Made by a program: the position numbers and the translations under genes | Assembly (NCBI GenBank): GCA_964479465.1 | Contig: CAYZMG010000007.1 | Span: forward strand, 34,143-98,142 | DNA: 64,000 nt | Direction: 5' to 3' | Origin: CADCTB01 sp964479465 | GTDB lineage: Bacteria; Actinomycetota; Acidimicrobiia; Acidimicrobiales; AC-14 | Part shown: piece after piece, positions 51,729 through 60,381 of the stretch | How positions within the stretch are numbered: the first letter of the stretch is position 1 | Layout of the letters: each line of letters begins with the position of its first letter | Notes under the pieces: generated by a model | Seen by the model: only the letters and a program-made list of their open reading frames with translations | Database searches by the model: none | What the model was told of the DNA's origin: nothing

Positions 51729-52625
51729 CTACGGCCAGGCGCGACGGCCGGACCGGCTGGCGGCGTCGGCGTCGAGGGCCCACGCCCTGCGCCACGCACC
51801 GCCGGAGGGACCGGTGAGCGCCGGCGTCTCGCCGGCGGCGGCCCGCCGGCGGGCCGTCCACCAGTCGGTCGACCATTCGTCGGCCAGGGCGGCTACCTCC
51901 CGCTCGACGCGCGCCGCCAGCCGGCGGGCGTCCTCGCCGTCGGTGGGCCACATCGGCGCCCCGATGACCAGATGCACTCCCTCGCCCTTGCCGGCGACCT
52001 TGGGCCACTTCTTCCCCCGCCTCCACAGCCGACCGGTGCCTTCCAGGTAGATGGGCACCACGGGTCGTCCGCAGCGCAGCGCCAGGTATGCGGCGCCGCC
52101 CCGGAACGACCGGCCCCACCCGTCGGGGCTGCGCCCGCCCTCGGGGAACATGACCAGGTTCCAGCCGTCCTCCAGGAGCTCGGCGGCCAGGTCGGCCGAG
52201 CGCCGGCCCACCTTGGTGCGCTCCATCGGGATGGCGCCGATGGCCAGGGCGGAGAACGCCCCCTTGGCCCGGCTGGTGAAGAAGTAGTCGGCCGCCGCGG
52301 CAACGATCGCCTTGTGCCGGAACCGCTCCGGGAGCGATGTCAGGACCAGGCCAGTGTCGAGATGGCTGTGGTGGTTCGCCACGAAGATGGCCGGCGCCTC
52401 GAGGCCGACAAGGCGATCGTCGCCGTGGACCGTCGGGGAGGCCACCAGGTTGATCGCCGGCCGCAGGACGTTGTCGACGATGGCCGCCCGGGCCACGCGG
52501 GCGCTGTGCCGGCGGGCCCAGTCGGTCTCGTAGTCCACACCGGTGCGGCGCCTAACCGGCGGCCGGGGCACCGACGTCGGCCAGTTCGGCTTCCCGAGAG
52601 GGAACCGTGGCCCAAGAACTCTCAC
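51729..52625 (-). CDS. PlsC-type lysophospholipid acyltransferase
   Basis: 298 residues. The acyltransferase boxes are NHHSHLDTG (HX4D), FPEGGRSPDG and VVPIYLEGTG. It acylates a glycerolipid or related acceptor with acyl-CoA or acyl-ACP. The GTG at 52625 overlaps the upstream LarA-like stop as GTGA, so it is coupled; the PVRRRTGVDYETDWARR segment could also begin at an internal GTG. It is the last gene of the four-gene operon; a degraded copy lies at 49425-49592. Confidence 0.88.
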   Translation of the reverse strand: MRVLGPRFPLGKPNWPTSVPRPPVRRRTGVDYETDWARRHSARVARAAIVDNVLRPAINLVASPTVHGDDRLVGLEAPAIFVANHHSHLDTGLVLTSLPERFRHKAIVAAAADYFFTSRAKGAFSALAIGAIPMERTKVGRRSADLAAELLEDGWNLVMFPEGGRSPDGWGRSFRGGAAYLALRCGRPVVPIYLEGTGRLWRRGKKWPKVAGKGEGVHLVIGAPMWPTDGEDARRLAARVEREVAALADEWSTDWWTARRRAAAGETPALTGPSGGAWRRAWALDADAASRSGRRAWP

Positions 52626-54205
52626 GTGACGTCCGCGATGAAGATCGGCGGGTTGTGGATGTGGGTGATGGACGGGTTGCGACCGACGACGTCTTCGGCC
52701 ATCTCCAGCGCGTCGCGCAGGGTCGACGCCGGCTTGAATCCCATGCGCCGCACGGCCCGGGGCTCGCCGCCGACGATGATGACCTGGCCGACGTGCTGGA
52801 GGGCGTGGGCGCCCCAGTACCACATGTAGAACGCGTGGACCCCGTGGTAGGCGTAGCTGTTGCGGTAGAGGTGGATGTACCAGGGGTCGGTGGCGAAGTC
52901 CTCCTCGAACTTCTTCTCGATCTCCAGCGGGTCGGTGGTCTCGGTCAGGACCTGCTCGAAGAAATCGATGTAGCTCGGGTGGTGCACGGGGTGGAACTCC
53001 CACCGGGTGGGGTGGCTCATGATGACCACGCCGCCCTTCCGGACCAGCGGCTTGTTCCGGTAGAGGTTGAAGAAGTACCCGAGCCCGAGGCACATGACGA
53101 GCAAAGGGTTCAGGATCGAGTTGACGTTGTAGGGGCCGACGTAGGGCAGGCCCATGGTCAGCACGTCTGCCTGGCCCTCCACCGGCACCAGATGCTGGCG
53201 GTGGACGTTCTCGAGCGTGAGCTTGTGGACCGCCTCCACCTCGCCGGCCTGCACGCTGGTCATCTTCTGGGGCGACTTCATCCCGTGGAAGATGCTGCGG
53301 GCCACCTTGGACGGGACCCGCTCCAGGCTCTTGGAGACGCCCAGGTAGGACGCCCGGTCCCTCGCCGACCACTCCCACTCCCGCTTCTGGAGGAAGGCGA
53401 ACTGGCTGGGGAAGGTGTAGGTATTGACCGTCGTCTCGATCTGGAAGATCTTCACCGCATCGGCCAGTATCCGGCCCTGGCGCCAGACCGAGCTGTGCAG
53501 CTCGGAGCTCGGCGGGTCCATGAAGGACCGGCTGTGCTGCATGCCGGTGACGTTGTGATGGTGCTTGAGTCCCCGGTACGACGTGAGCCCGGTCATCGTC
53601 GACTTGTGGCCGCCGTCCATGGCCACCAGATTCACGTTGACGTAGATCAGCAGGTCGCTGGTGACGGCCCGCTTGTTGATCTCGACGTGTTCGCCCTGCT
53701 CGGTGCGGCCGACCAGGATCAGGTTGTCGTGGTCCTCGGCGTCGTGCTGGGTGAGCATGCCGTGGGGGGCGAAGGCGTCGTAGATGCGGTCGCCCAGCAT
53801 GTGGCGCAGCTCGGCCTCGGTCTGGCGGCGGTGCAGGCCGTGGGCGATGATCAGCTCGACATCGTCCACGCCGGCGGCGGCGGCCATGTCGAGGACGATC
53901 TCGATGACCCGCTGGCGGTTGTCCGGCCGCTGCATGGGGGGCAGGGGGACTGCCTGGTTGTCCATGGCGATGGTGAGCTTCATGCCGGAGCGCAAGAGTG
54001 ACGGCAGTGGCTGGCTGTCGCCCACCGGGTTCAGCAGGGCGTGGCGGATGGCCCCGTCGGGGTCGGACAGGGGAGCCACCGGCTCGGCCGGGTACACCAC
54101 CCGGCTGCCGGCGGGCAGGCGCTCCAGGCGGAACCCCTCGCCGTGGTGGAAGAGGATCGGCGGCGTCGACCGGTCAACCTCAAGAACAAATCCCGGCCTG
54201 CTCAC
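52622..54205 (-). CDS. LarA-like (DUF2088) protein
   Basis: 527 residues. The LarA/DUF2088 fold is shown by AHGLHRRQTEAELRHMLG, HDAEDHDN and DLLIYVNVNLVAMDGGHKS. In lactate racemase the equivalent of GGHKS holds the lysine bound to the nickel-pincer cofactor; here Lys is kept but the neighbouring Gly is His. The C-terminal 200 residues, with a GLGYFFNLYRNKPLVRKGG segment and Tyr/Trp/His-rich parts, go beyond LarA, so the reaction may differ. No pincer-synthesis genes (larB, larC, larE) are in the window. The GTG at 54205 overlaps the dehydrogenase end closely. Confidence 0.78.
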   Translation of the reverse strand: MSRPGFVLEVDRSTPPILFHHGEGFRLERLPAGSRVVYPAEPVAPLSDPDGAIRHALLNPVGDSQPLPSLLRSGMKLTIAMDNQAVPLPPMQRPDNRQRVIEIVLDMAAAAGVDDVELIIAHGLHRRQTEAELRHMLGDRIYDAFAPHGMLTQHDAEDHDNLILVGRTEQGEHVEINKRAVTSDLLIYVNVNLVAMDGGHKSTMTGLTSYRGLKHHHNVTGMQHSRSFMDPPSSELHSSVWRQGRILADAVKIFQIETTVNTYTFPSQFAFLQKREWEWSARDRASYLGVSKSLERVPSKVARSIFHGMKSPQKMTSVQAGEVEAVHKLTLENVHRQHLVPVEGQADVLTMGLPYVGPYNVNSILNPLLVMCLGLGYFFNLYRNKPLVRKGGVVIMSHPTRWEFHPVHHPSYIDFFEQVLTETTDPLEIEKKFEEDFATDPWYIHLYRNSYAYHGVHAFYMWYWGAHALQHVGQVIIVGGEPRAVRRMGFKPASTLRDALEMAEDVVGRNPSITHIHNPPIFIADVT

Positions 54206-54209
54206 TCGC

Positions 54210-55373
54210 TCACCTGTTGCGCTCTCCTCGTAGATCGAAAACCACTTTGACCGCCCCTCGGGCGCCGGCGTTGGCGGCGTGGTCGATGGCTTCACGGTAG
54301 CGGTCAAGGGTGTAGGTGGCCGAGACGAGCCGGCCGAGATCGGCGTCGCGCACCAGGTCGAAGGCCATGTCGAAGGTCCGCTCACCGGTACTTTCCTGGC
54401 CGTAGGTGTAGGCGCCGACCAGACGGATCTCCTTGTGCCAGAGCACGGTCATGTCGACGTTCGTCCGCCCGGCCATGCCGACGAGCACGACCTGCTCACG
54501 GGGCCGCACGATGTTCAGGGCGTCGTCGATGCTGGACTCGCTGCCGACGCAGTCGAAGACGACCTCGACGCCCTCGCCCACGCCGGCGCCGACCATGGGG
54601 GAGCGGCTCAGGCGCCGGACCGCCCGCCGGACCTCGCCCGGCTCGACGACCACGTCCGCTCCGAGCTCGAGGGCCAGCTTGCGCTGGTCGGGGTGCTTGG
54701 CCGAGGCGACGAGCGTGCCGGGGAGCAGGTGCCGGCGCACGGCGGCGATGGTGCAGAGGCCCACGGTGCCGGCGCCCAGGACGACCACGGTGGAGGGCGC
54801 CTCGGCCTCGGGCCGGAGGGCGGCGTGGATGGCGCACGCCGCCGGCTCCACCATCACCGCCGCCTCGTCGCTGAAATCGTCGGGCACGGCGTGGAGCTGG
54901 CTCTCGTGGGCGACCATCGCCGTCGACCAGCCGCCGCCGGTATCCGCGCAGGAGCCGATCTGGAGGCCGGGCTCGATCTCGCCGAGGGCCAGGTTCTGGC
55001 AGCTGCCGGTGAGGCCGGCGGCGCAGAACGAACACGGCGGGTCGATGCCCCGGGGCACGCAGCTGAGCACCGGCTCGACCACCACCCGTCCCAGGTCGCT
55101 GTCGGCGACGACCTCGTGGCCGGGGACGAACGGGAAGGAGACGATGGGCTCGAAGTACCGCGACGACTTCCCGTCGATCGTCGAGAGGTCGGAACCGCAG
55201 ATGCCCGCCAGCCGGGGACGGATGCGCCGCCACCCGGGACCGGGGAGTCCGGGCTCGTCGATGTCGGCCAGCCTGAGGGGCCCCACGCGCGCCCCGAGGC
55301 CGGGAACGAGGCCGCCGGCCACCATCGCCGCCCCGTAGCGGGGCAGGTTGCGCTTGAACTGGAGGGCCCTCAT
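54210..55373 (-). CDS. Zinc-dependent alcohol dehydrogenase (MDR family)
   Basis: 387 residues. Catalytic zinc Cys in GICGSDLST, FVPGHEVVAD, and a structural-zinc-like loop PPCSFCAAGLTGSCQN. The NAD(P)-binding motif is VVVLGAGTVGL. ATG at 55373 overlaps the preceding stop as ATGA. A relative of sorbitol/threonine dehydrogenases; in this operon an alcohol/aldehyde conversion next to the acyl-CoA reductase is likely. Confidence 0.9.
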   Translation of the reverse strand: MRALQFKRNLPRYGAAMVAGGLVPGLGARVGPLRLADIDEPGLPGPGWRRIRPRLAGICGSDLSTIDGKSSRYFEPIVSFPFVPGHEVVADSDLGRVVVEPVLSCVPRGIDPPCSFCAAGLTGSCQNLALGEIEPGLQIGSCADTGGGWSTAMVAHESQLHAVPDDFSDEAAVMVEPAACAIHAALRPEAEAPSTVVVLGAGTVGLCTIAAVRRHLLPGTLVASAKHPDQRKLALELGADVVVEPGEVRRAVRRLSRSPMVGAGVGEGVEVVFDCVGSESSIDDALNIVRPREQVVLVGMAGRTNVDMTVLWHKEIRLVGAYTYGQESTGERTFDMAFDLVRDADLGRLVSATYTLDRYREAIDHAANAGARGAVKVVFDLRGERNR

Positions 55374-57694
55374 CGGGCCATGCGGCGGGGAGCGAGCGGG
55401 AGCAACGGCACCGGCGCTCCTGGCGCTTTCGTCCACTGCTCGATGTGCCACCCTCGCTTCCGGGCGATGGCGGCGAGCTTGGGCTCGGCGTTGACGGCCA
55501 CCGGATGTCCGACCGCTTCGAGCATCGGAAGGTCACTCGCCGAGTCGGCGTAGACCACCGACTCCGACAGCAAGAGGCCCTCCGACGCCGCGTAGTCGGC
55601 GATGGCGATGGCCCGGGCCTCGCCGGTGGGCGGGGCGTCGATCATCTCGCCGGTGAACCGGCCGTCGCGCTCGCCGAGGCGGGCGCACACGATGTCGTCG
55701 AAGAGGGGTCGCAAGGGCTCGATCACGAAGTCCAGGGCGCCGGTGATGAGAAGGGTGCGGTGGCCCAGGGCCCGGTGCTCGCGCACCCGTCGGATGCCGG
55801 CGGGGAAGGACTTGGTGAGGATGAGGTCGCTGAAGAGCTGCCAGGCGTCCTCGCGGACGTTGTCGGCCGGCGCCCCTTCGTACTTGCGGTAGAAGTGGCG
55901 GAGGAAGTCGCCCCGGTCTTTGCGGTCCAGCGCCAGCAGGCCCGGCCCTTGGCGGAGCATGTCGAGGGTGAAGCGGGTGCGCTCGTCGTCGGGGAGGCGC
56001 CGGGAGGCCAGGTAGGAGTACGACTCGACCACGTTCGAGGCGATGAGGGTGTTCTCGAGGTCGAAGGCGGCGATGTGGCGGTCGGGGGAGAGGATGGTCC
56101 GCTTCCCCCGCTCGTGGCGGGTCTCGCTCTGGCGAGAACCGCCCGTCGTGCGGACCCGGGCCTGGCGCACCACCGAGGGCAGGTGGATGACCTGCACGTA
56201 GTGCTTCCAGTCGATGACCGTCGTGTCGAGGTTGAAGGCGGCCTGGTCGCCGGGACTCATACCCGCAAGGAGCGCCCGGAGCCGGGTGTCGTCGAAGAGG
56301 GCCTCGGTCTCGGCGTAGGAGCCATAGAGCTTCACGTAGTCGAGCGCCCGCTCACCCATGTCCCGCCGCTCCTCGAGGCGGGCCATGACCTCGGCCCGCT
56401 TGCCCCGGATGGGCAGGGCGGCGACGACCTTCTCGGCCTGGCCCAGCGCCTTGACTCCTCGCTGGAGTTGGCGCAGGGCCTTGCCCCGGCCGGAGAACGA
56501 CCAGGCGGGAGCGACGATGGGCTGGCCCTCGGAGTCGTACAGCGGGTTCTCCAGGAAGTACTCCCGAACGAGGTTGACGAGGTTCCGGTAGTAGAGGGGG
56601 TTCCGGTTCCCGGTGGCGACCTGGTAGACGCCGGTTCCCCCGGGCTCGGGGCCCTTGGCGGCGACGGTGACGATGGTGGCAACCACCATGTCGACGGGGA
56701 TGACGTCGACCACGCCCTCGGGGATGCCGGGGAACTCGTTGAGCAGGCCGCGGCCGTAGGAGATGAGGACGGGCTCGGCCATGCGGAAGCCCCGGATCCA
56801 GCCCGGGTGCGGCTCCTGCCACGCCGACTCGATGATCGAGGGCCGCACGACCGTCACCGGCACGTGGCCACGTACCTCGAGGGTGGCCCGCTCGGCCAGG
56901 GCCTTGGTGTAGGCGTAGGCGTCGGGCCAGCCCAGGCTCTTGGCCCGCGACCGGCCGGCCTCGACCAGGCGGTCGGCCACCCACTTCTCCCGGCGCTTCT
57001 CGGTCTTGGCGGCCAGCAGCGGCGGGCCGGCGGCGCCGAGCTCGGCCCGGGCCTCCTTGGCGAACCGGGCGAGGAGCTCGGGATCGCGGCTGGCGGCGTC
57101 GGTGTCGGCCCGGGCCCGGCGGGCGGCGGCCATCTCCGCCCGCCAGTTGACCTCGGTGCTGAACGGCGTGTCGGCCAGCGCCGCTTCGGCGGCCCGGCCC
57201 CGGCGGGTGCCGGCGACGTAGGCGGTGGACACCGCCACCATGTGCGCGGCGGAGCCGGCGTCACGCAGCAGCTCGGCCACCCGGACCGGGCCCATGAGGT
57301 TGACCTCGGCGGCGACGTCGATGGGGGAGTCGAAGCTGACGATGGCCGCCGAGTGGATGACCGTGTCGCAGCTGGTGACGAGGGCGGCGGACTCCTCGTC
57401 GAGGCCGAGGCCGTCGACGGAGACGTCGCCGGCGACGACGGTCACCCGGCGGGCGATCTCGGCGTCGAAACCCGTTCCCAGGTGGGACTTCAGGGTGCGG
57501 AAGGCGTCATTGCCGAAGATCTCCCGCTTGGCCCGGGCCGCAGGGGTCGTCCGCCGGCCGGCGCGGACGATGAGCACCAGCTCACACTCGGGTACGGCGC
57601 GGAGCAGCCGCTCGACCAGGGCGGTGCCCAGGAAGCCCGTCGATCCGGTAATGGCGATGCGTTTTCCGGCCAGGGCCTCGGCAATCACTCCCAA
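55370..57694 (-). CDS. Fatty acyl-CoA reductase-type SDR fused to HAD-IB phosphatase
   Basis: 774 residues in two parts. Residues 1-510: extended SDR of the male-sterility/acyl-CoA reductase type, with TGSTGFLGTALVERLL, the HSAAIVSFD segment and the catalytic YAYTK. Residues ~540-774: HAD-IB with motif I as AFDLENTLIAS (the second acidic residue is Glu rather than Asp), cap segment LLITGALDFV, and SVVYADSASDLPMLEAVG. The SDR half should reduce an acyl-CoA, and the HAD half should remove a phosphate. TTG 57694 or GTG 57688 starts it. It heads the operon with the dehydrogenase, LarA-like and PlsC genes. Confidence 0.88.
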   Translation of the reverse strand: MGVIAEALAGKRIAITGSTGFLGTALVERLLRAVPECELVLIVRAGRRTTPAARAKREIFGNDAFRTLKSHLGTGFDAEIARRVTVVAGDVSVDGLGLDEESAALVTSCDTVIHSAAIVSFDSPIDVAAEVNLMGPVRVAELLRDAGSAAHMVAVSTAYVAGTRRGRAAEAALADTPFSTEVNWRAEMAAARRARADTDAASRDPELLARFAKEARAELGAAGPPLLAAKTEKRREKWVADRLVEAGRSRAKSLGWPDAYAYTKALAERATLEVRGHVPVTVVRPSIIESAWQEPHPGWIRGFRMAEPVLISYGRGLLNEFPGIPEGVVDVIPVDMVVATIVTVAAKGPEPGGTGVYQVATGNRNPLYYRNLVNLVREYFLENPLYDSEGQPIVAPAWSFSGRGKALRQLQRGVKALGQAEKVVAALPIRGKRAEVMARLEERRDMGERALDYVKLYGSYAETEALFDDTRLRALLAGMSPGDQAAFNLDTTVIDWKHYVQVIHLPSVVRQARVRTTGGSRQSETRHERGKRTILSPDRHIAAFDLENTLIASNVVESYSYLASRRLPDDERTRFTLDMLRQGPGLLALDRKDRGDFLRHFYRKYEGAPADNVREDAWQLFSDLILTKSFPAGIRRVREHRALGHRTLLITGALDFVIEPLRPLFDDIVCARLGERDGRFTGEMIDAPPTGEARAIAIADYAASEGLLLSESVVYADSASDLPMLEAVGHPVAVNAEPKLAAIARKRGWHIEQWTKAPGAPVPLLPLAPRRMAR

Positions 57695-57738
57695 TCTCTA
57701 GCATCAGGCCACCCATGGACTGCCAGCCGGACATCTAG

Positions 57739-58584
57739 ATGCGCGAATGGTTCGACGGTCAGGACTGGTCCGGCTTCGCCGGTCGGTCGGTCAAGATCGC
57801 CCTCGTCCTGGTGCTCGCCGCGGTCTTCCTGCGGCTCGGGACCAGGGTCGCCGGCCGGTCGATCCGGTCGCTCGGTGCTCGATCACCGCTGCGAGAGGCG
57901 TCGCCCAGGTCCGAGCAACGAGCCGAGACCCTGGCCGGCGTGGCCGTCAGCATGGTGCGGATCGTCGTCTGGTCGGTGGCCGTCCTCCTGATCCTTGAGG
58001 AGATCGGGCTGAACCTCGGGCCCCTGATCGCCGGCGCCAGCATCGTGGGCGTGGCGGTCGGCTTCGGCGCCCAGAGTCTGGTGAAGGACTTCTTCTCCGG
58101 GTTCTTCATCCTGGTCGAGGACCAGTACGCAGTCGGCGACGTGATCACCATCGCGGATGTAACCGGGACCGTGGAGGAGATCGACCTGCGCGTGACCCGG
58201 ATACGGGCGCAGGACGGAACTGTCTGGTTCGTGCCCAACGGTGAGATCCGCAAGGTCGGGAACTCGGCCAAGGAGTGGGCCCGGTCGATCGTCGACGTGA
58301 TCATCCCGAACAAATCCGACCTGGCTGCAGCCACGGTCGCCATCGCGGAGGAAGCCGCCGCCCTCGCCGCCGATCCGACGTGGTCCGAGGCCATCCTGGA
58401 GGCGCCGGAGGTGCTGGGCGTTGAGTCGCTGGGTGCCGACAACGTGACCGTGCGGGTCTCAACCAAGACGACGCCGGCGCACCGGGCGCCGCTCGCTCGG
58501 GCGATGCGGTCACGCATCAGCGGCCGGCTGCAGCGCGACGGGGTGGTCGCAGAGCCGCCGAAGCGGCCTATCTCCGAGAGCTAA
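57739..58584 (+). CDS. MscS-family mechanosensitive channel
   Basis: 281 residues. Two or three membrane helices (VKIALVLVLAAVFLRLG and IVVWSVAVLLILEEIGL, plus the pore helix), then the MscS signature IVGVAVGFGAQSLVKDFFSG and the beta domain with FFILVEDQYAVGD. The C-terminal cytoplasmic domain is short. It opens under hypo-osmotic stress to release solutes. The last 17 bp overlap the convergent glycosyltransferase gene. Confidence 0.92.
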   Translation: MREWFDGQDWSGFAGRSVKIALVLVLAAVFLRLGTRVAGRSIRSLGARSPLREASPRSEQRAETLAGVAVSMVRIVVWSVAVLLILEEIGLNLGPLIAGASIVGVAVGFGAQSLVKDFFSGFFILVEDQYAVGDVITIADVTGTVEEIDLRVTRIRAQDGTVWFVPNGEIRKVGNSAKEWARSIVDVIIPNKSDLAAATVAIAEEAAALAADPTWSEAILEAPEVLGVESLGADNVTVRVSTKTTPAHRAPLARAMRSRISGRLQRDGVVAEPPKRPISES

Positions 58585-59590
58585 GGACCTTGGCGTAGAG
58601 CTCGGCGTGCTCGCGGGCCATTCGCTCGGTCGAGAAGCGAACCTCGACGTCGGCCCGGCACTCGGCTCGGTCGATCTGGTCGATGGTCAGCAGCTTGGCT
58701 GCCATGTCGGACTCATCCGCGCACAGCCAGCCGGTTCGGCCATCGGCCACCACTTCGGGCGCGGCCCCCTCGGCGAAGGCCAGCACTGGGGTGCCGCAGG
58801 CCAGCGACTCGAGCATGACCAGCCCGAACGGCTCGTCCCACCGGATCGGGAACAGGGTGGCCTTGGCGTCGGACAGGAGGCGGAGCTTCTCCTCGTATGG
58901 CACCTCGCCCAGGTACTCGACCCCGTCGCCGAGGAGGGGCTCGATCTCCTTCTCGAAGTACGCGGTTTCCCAGGGCTCGCGCATCTTGCCGGCCAGCAGG
59001 ATCGGGATCCCGGCCTCCTTGGCCGCGACAACGGCCCGGTGGGCGCCCTTCTCGGCGACCATGCGACCGAGGAACATGCAGTAGCCGCCGGCGCCGGCGC
59101 CGATGGGGAAGTCCTGGACGTCGACGCCGTGATGGATGACGCCGGCCACCGGTAGGCCGGGATCCGCGGTGAGCTGGACGTTTGAGATTGCGATCAGCGG
59201 CACCCGGTCGGCAATGCGGCGGTAGAGGTCGATCAGCTCGACGTTCAGTGGCCCGTGGATGGTGGTCACGACGGGGATGTCGGTGAGCGCCGAGGCGTAG
59301 ACCGGCCCGACCATGGTGTGGTCATGGATGAGGTCGCAATCGCCGACGGCCTCGTAGGCGGCGAGGACATGGCGGAGCTCGGGCACGGTAAAGCCGATCC
59401 GGTTCCCCTCGGACTTCTCCAGTAGCCACTTCGTCGGAACGGGGCAGGTCGAGTCGCCTGTTGCGAACAGCAGGACCTCGTGGCCGGCTGCCGCCAAGCC
59501 CCGGCACAGGCAGTCGACGGCCTGCTCGATCCCGCCATACAGGTCGGGGGGGATGGGGGCCCATGGTGGGGCGATGATTCCGATCTTCAC
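58568..59590 (-). CDS. GT4-type glycosyltransferase
   Basis: 340 residues from GTG 59590. GT-B fold: N-terminal IGIIAPPWAPIPPDLYGGIE nucleotide-loop segment, a central LGRMVAEKG, and the EPFGLVMLES motif (EX7E) near residue 260 with the LACGTPVLAF follow-on. Transfers a sugar from a nucleotide donor; the acceptor is unknown. A TCAAAT element 6 nt before the GTG hints at a leaderless message. Confidence 0.9.
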   Translation of the reverse strand: MKIGIIAPPWAPIPPDLYGGIEQAVDCLCRGLAAAGHEVLLFATGDSTCPVPTKWLLEKSEGNRIGFTVPELRHVLAAYEAVGDCDLIHDHTMVGPVYASALTDIPVVTTIHGPLNVELIDLYRRIADRVPLIAISNVQLTADPGLPVAGVIHHGVDVQDFPIGAGAGGYCMFLGRMVAEKGAHRAVVAAKEAGIPILLAGKMREPWETAYFEKEIEPLLGDGVEYLGEVPYEEKLRLLSDAKATLFPIRWDEPFGLVMLESLACGTPVLAFAEGAAPEVVADGRTGWLCADESDMAAKLLTIDQIDRAECRADVEVRFSTERMAREHAELYAKVLSSRR

Positions 59591-59629
59591 CTCGGGATTT
59601 GAACACACGCCGGCCAGTACTGTGGGGTT

Positions 59630-60319
59630 GTGACCTCGGAGTTGCCGCACGCCCCATGGCTGCTGGGTGGCGAGTCGCTCCTCGCCCTCGCTTCGGTCAA
59701 GGAGCCGCTCGGTGACGTGCCGGATGGCCTCCGGCGGGTTCCTGGGCCGTGCTCGATCACTGCGGCCCGTTACGACGACTCGCCTGTCGGGCCCTACCGG
59801 GAGCTGGCCGTCGGCCAGCCCGCCCATCTTGGTGCCCGGCTGGGGCTGTGCATCACGACCATGGTGGTGACCTCGGCCGACTCTCGCCTCGGCGGCCGGG
59901 TCAACTGGGGTTTCCCGAAGGAGATGGGCACGCTCGTCTGGCTCGACGAGGGCGAGGACCGGGTGCTGCGGTGGGAAGAGCGCAACATCGTCCTGCGGGC
60001 GTCGCCCGTGGGGCCCCCGCTCCCGGTCCTCCTGCCGATGCGGGCCCTCCAGCGCCGGGCCGACGGGTTGGTGTCCATCAGGGGCCACGCACGGGGTCGG
60101 GGAAGGGTCGCCCACGTCGAGGTCGAGATTCCCGCCGACGACCCCCTGGCCGGGCTGGCTGGCCGCCATCGCGGGCTGCTGATCGCCGGCATGCGCCTGG
60201 TGATGAGCCCCGCCCGCCGCCCGGTCGGGTGGACCGCCACGCTCCGGGCCCCGCTACGGGCCCCCGAGCCCGCGTTAACGTGGGCGCCGCAGTCCAAGCA
60301 CACCTTCTCGGGCGATTAG
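59630..60319 (+). CDS. Acetoacetate-decarboxylase-like protein
   Basis: 229 residues of the ADC fold. The RVNWGFPKEMG segment holds the Lys that forms the Schiff base in acetoacetate decarboxylase; other family segments are PYRELAVGQP and LGARLGLCITTMV. Family members also act as decarboxylases, hydratases or isomerases on other acids, so the substrate is open. Its TAG stop lies at positions 8-10 of the following tRNA-Val, overlapping it by 10 nt. GTG start without a clear ribosome-binding site. Confidence 0.82.
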   Translation: MTSELPHAPWLLGGESLLALASVKEPLGDVPDGLRRVPGPCSITAARYDDSPVGPYRELAVGQPAHLGARLGLCITTMVVTSADSRLGGRVNWGFPKEMGTLVWLDEGEDRVLRWEERNIVLRASPVGPPLPVLLPMRALQRRADGLVSIRGHARGRGRVAHVEVEIPADDPLAGLAGRHRGLLIAGMRLVMSPARRPVGWTATLRAPLRAPEPALTWAPQSKHTFSGD

Positions 60320-60381
60320 CTCAGTGGTAGAGCGCTGCCTTCACACGGCAGAGGACGGGGGATCAAGACCCTCATCGCCCA
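60310..60381 (+). tRNA. tRNA-Val (anticodon CAC)
   Basis: Acceptor GGGCGAT/ATCGCCC, D-arm TAGCTCAGTGGTAGAGC, anticodon stem CTGCC/GGCAG with loop TTCACAC (anticodon CAC at 60342-60344), T-stem GGGGG/CCCTC. The T-loop is ATCAAGA, with A54 in place of the near-universal T54 and A60. No CCA is encoded. The first 10 bases overlap the preceding protein gene. Confidence 0.93.
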
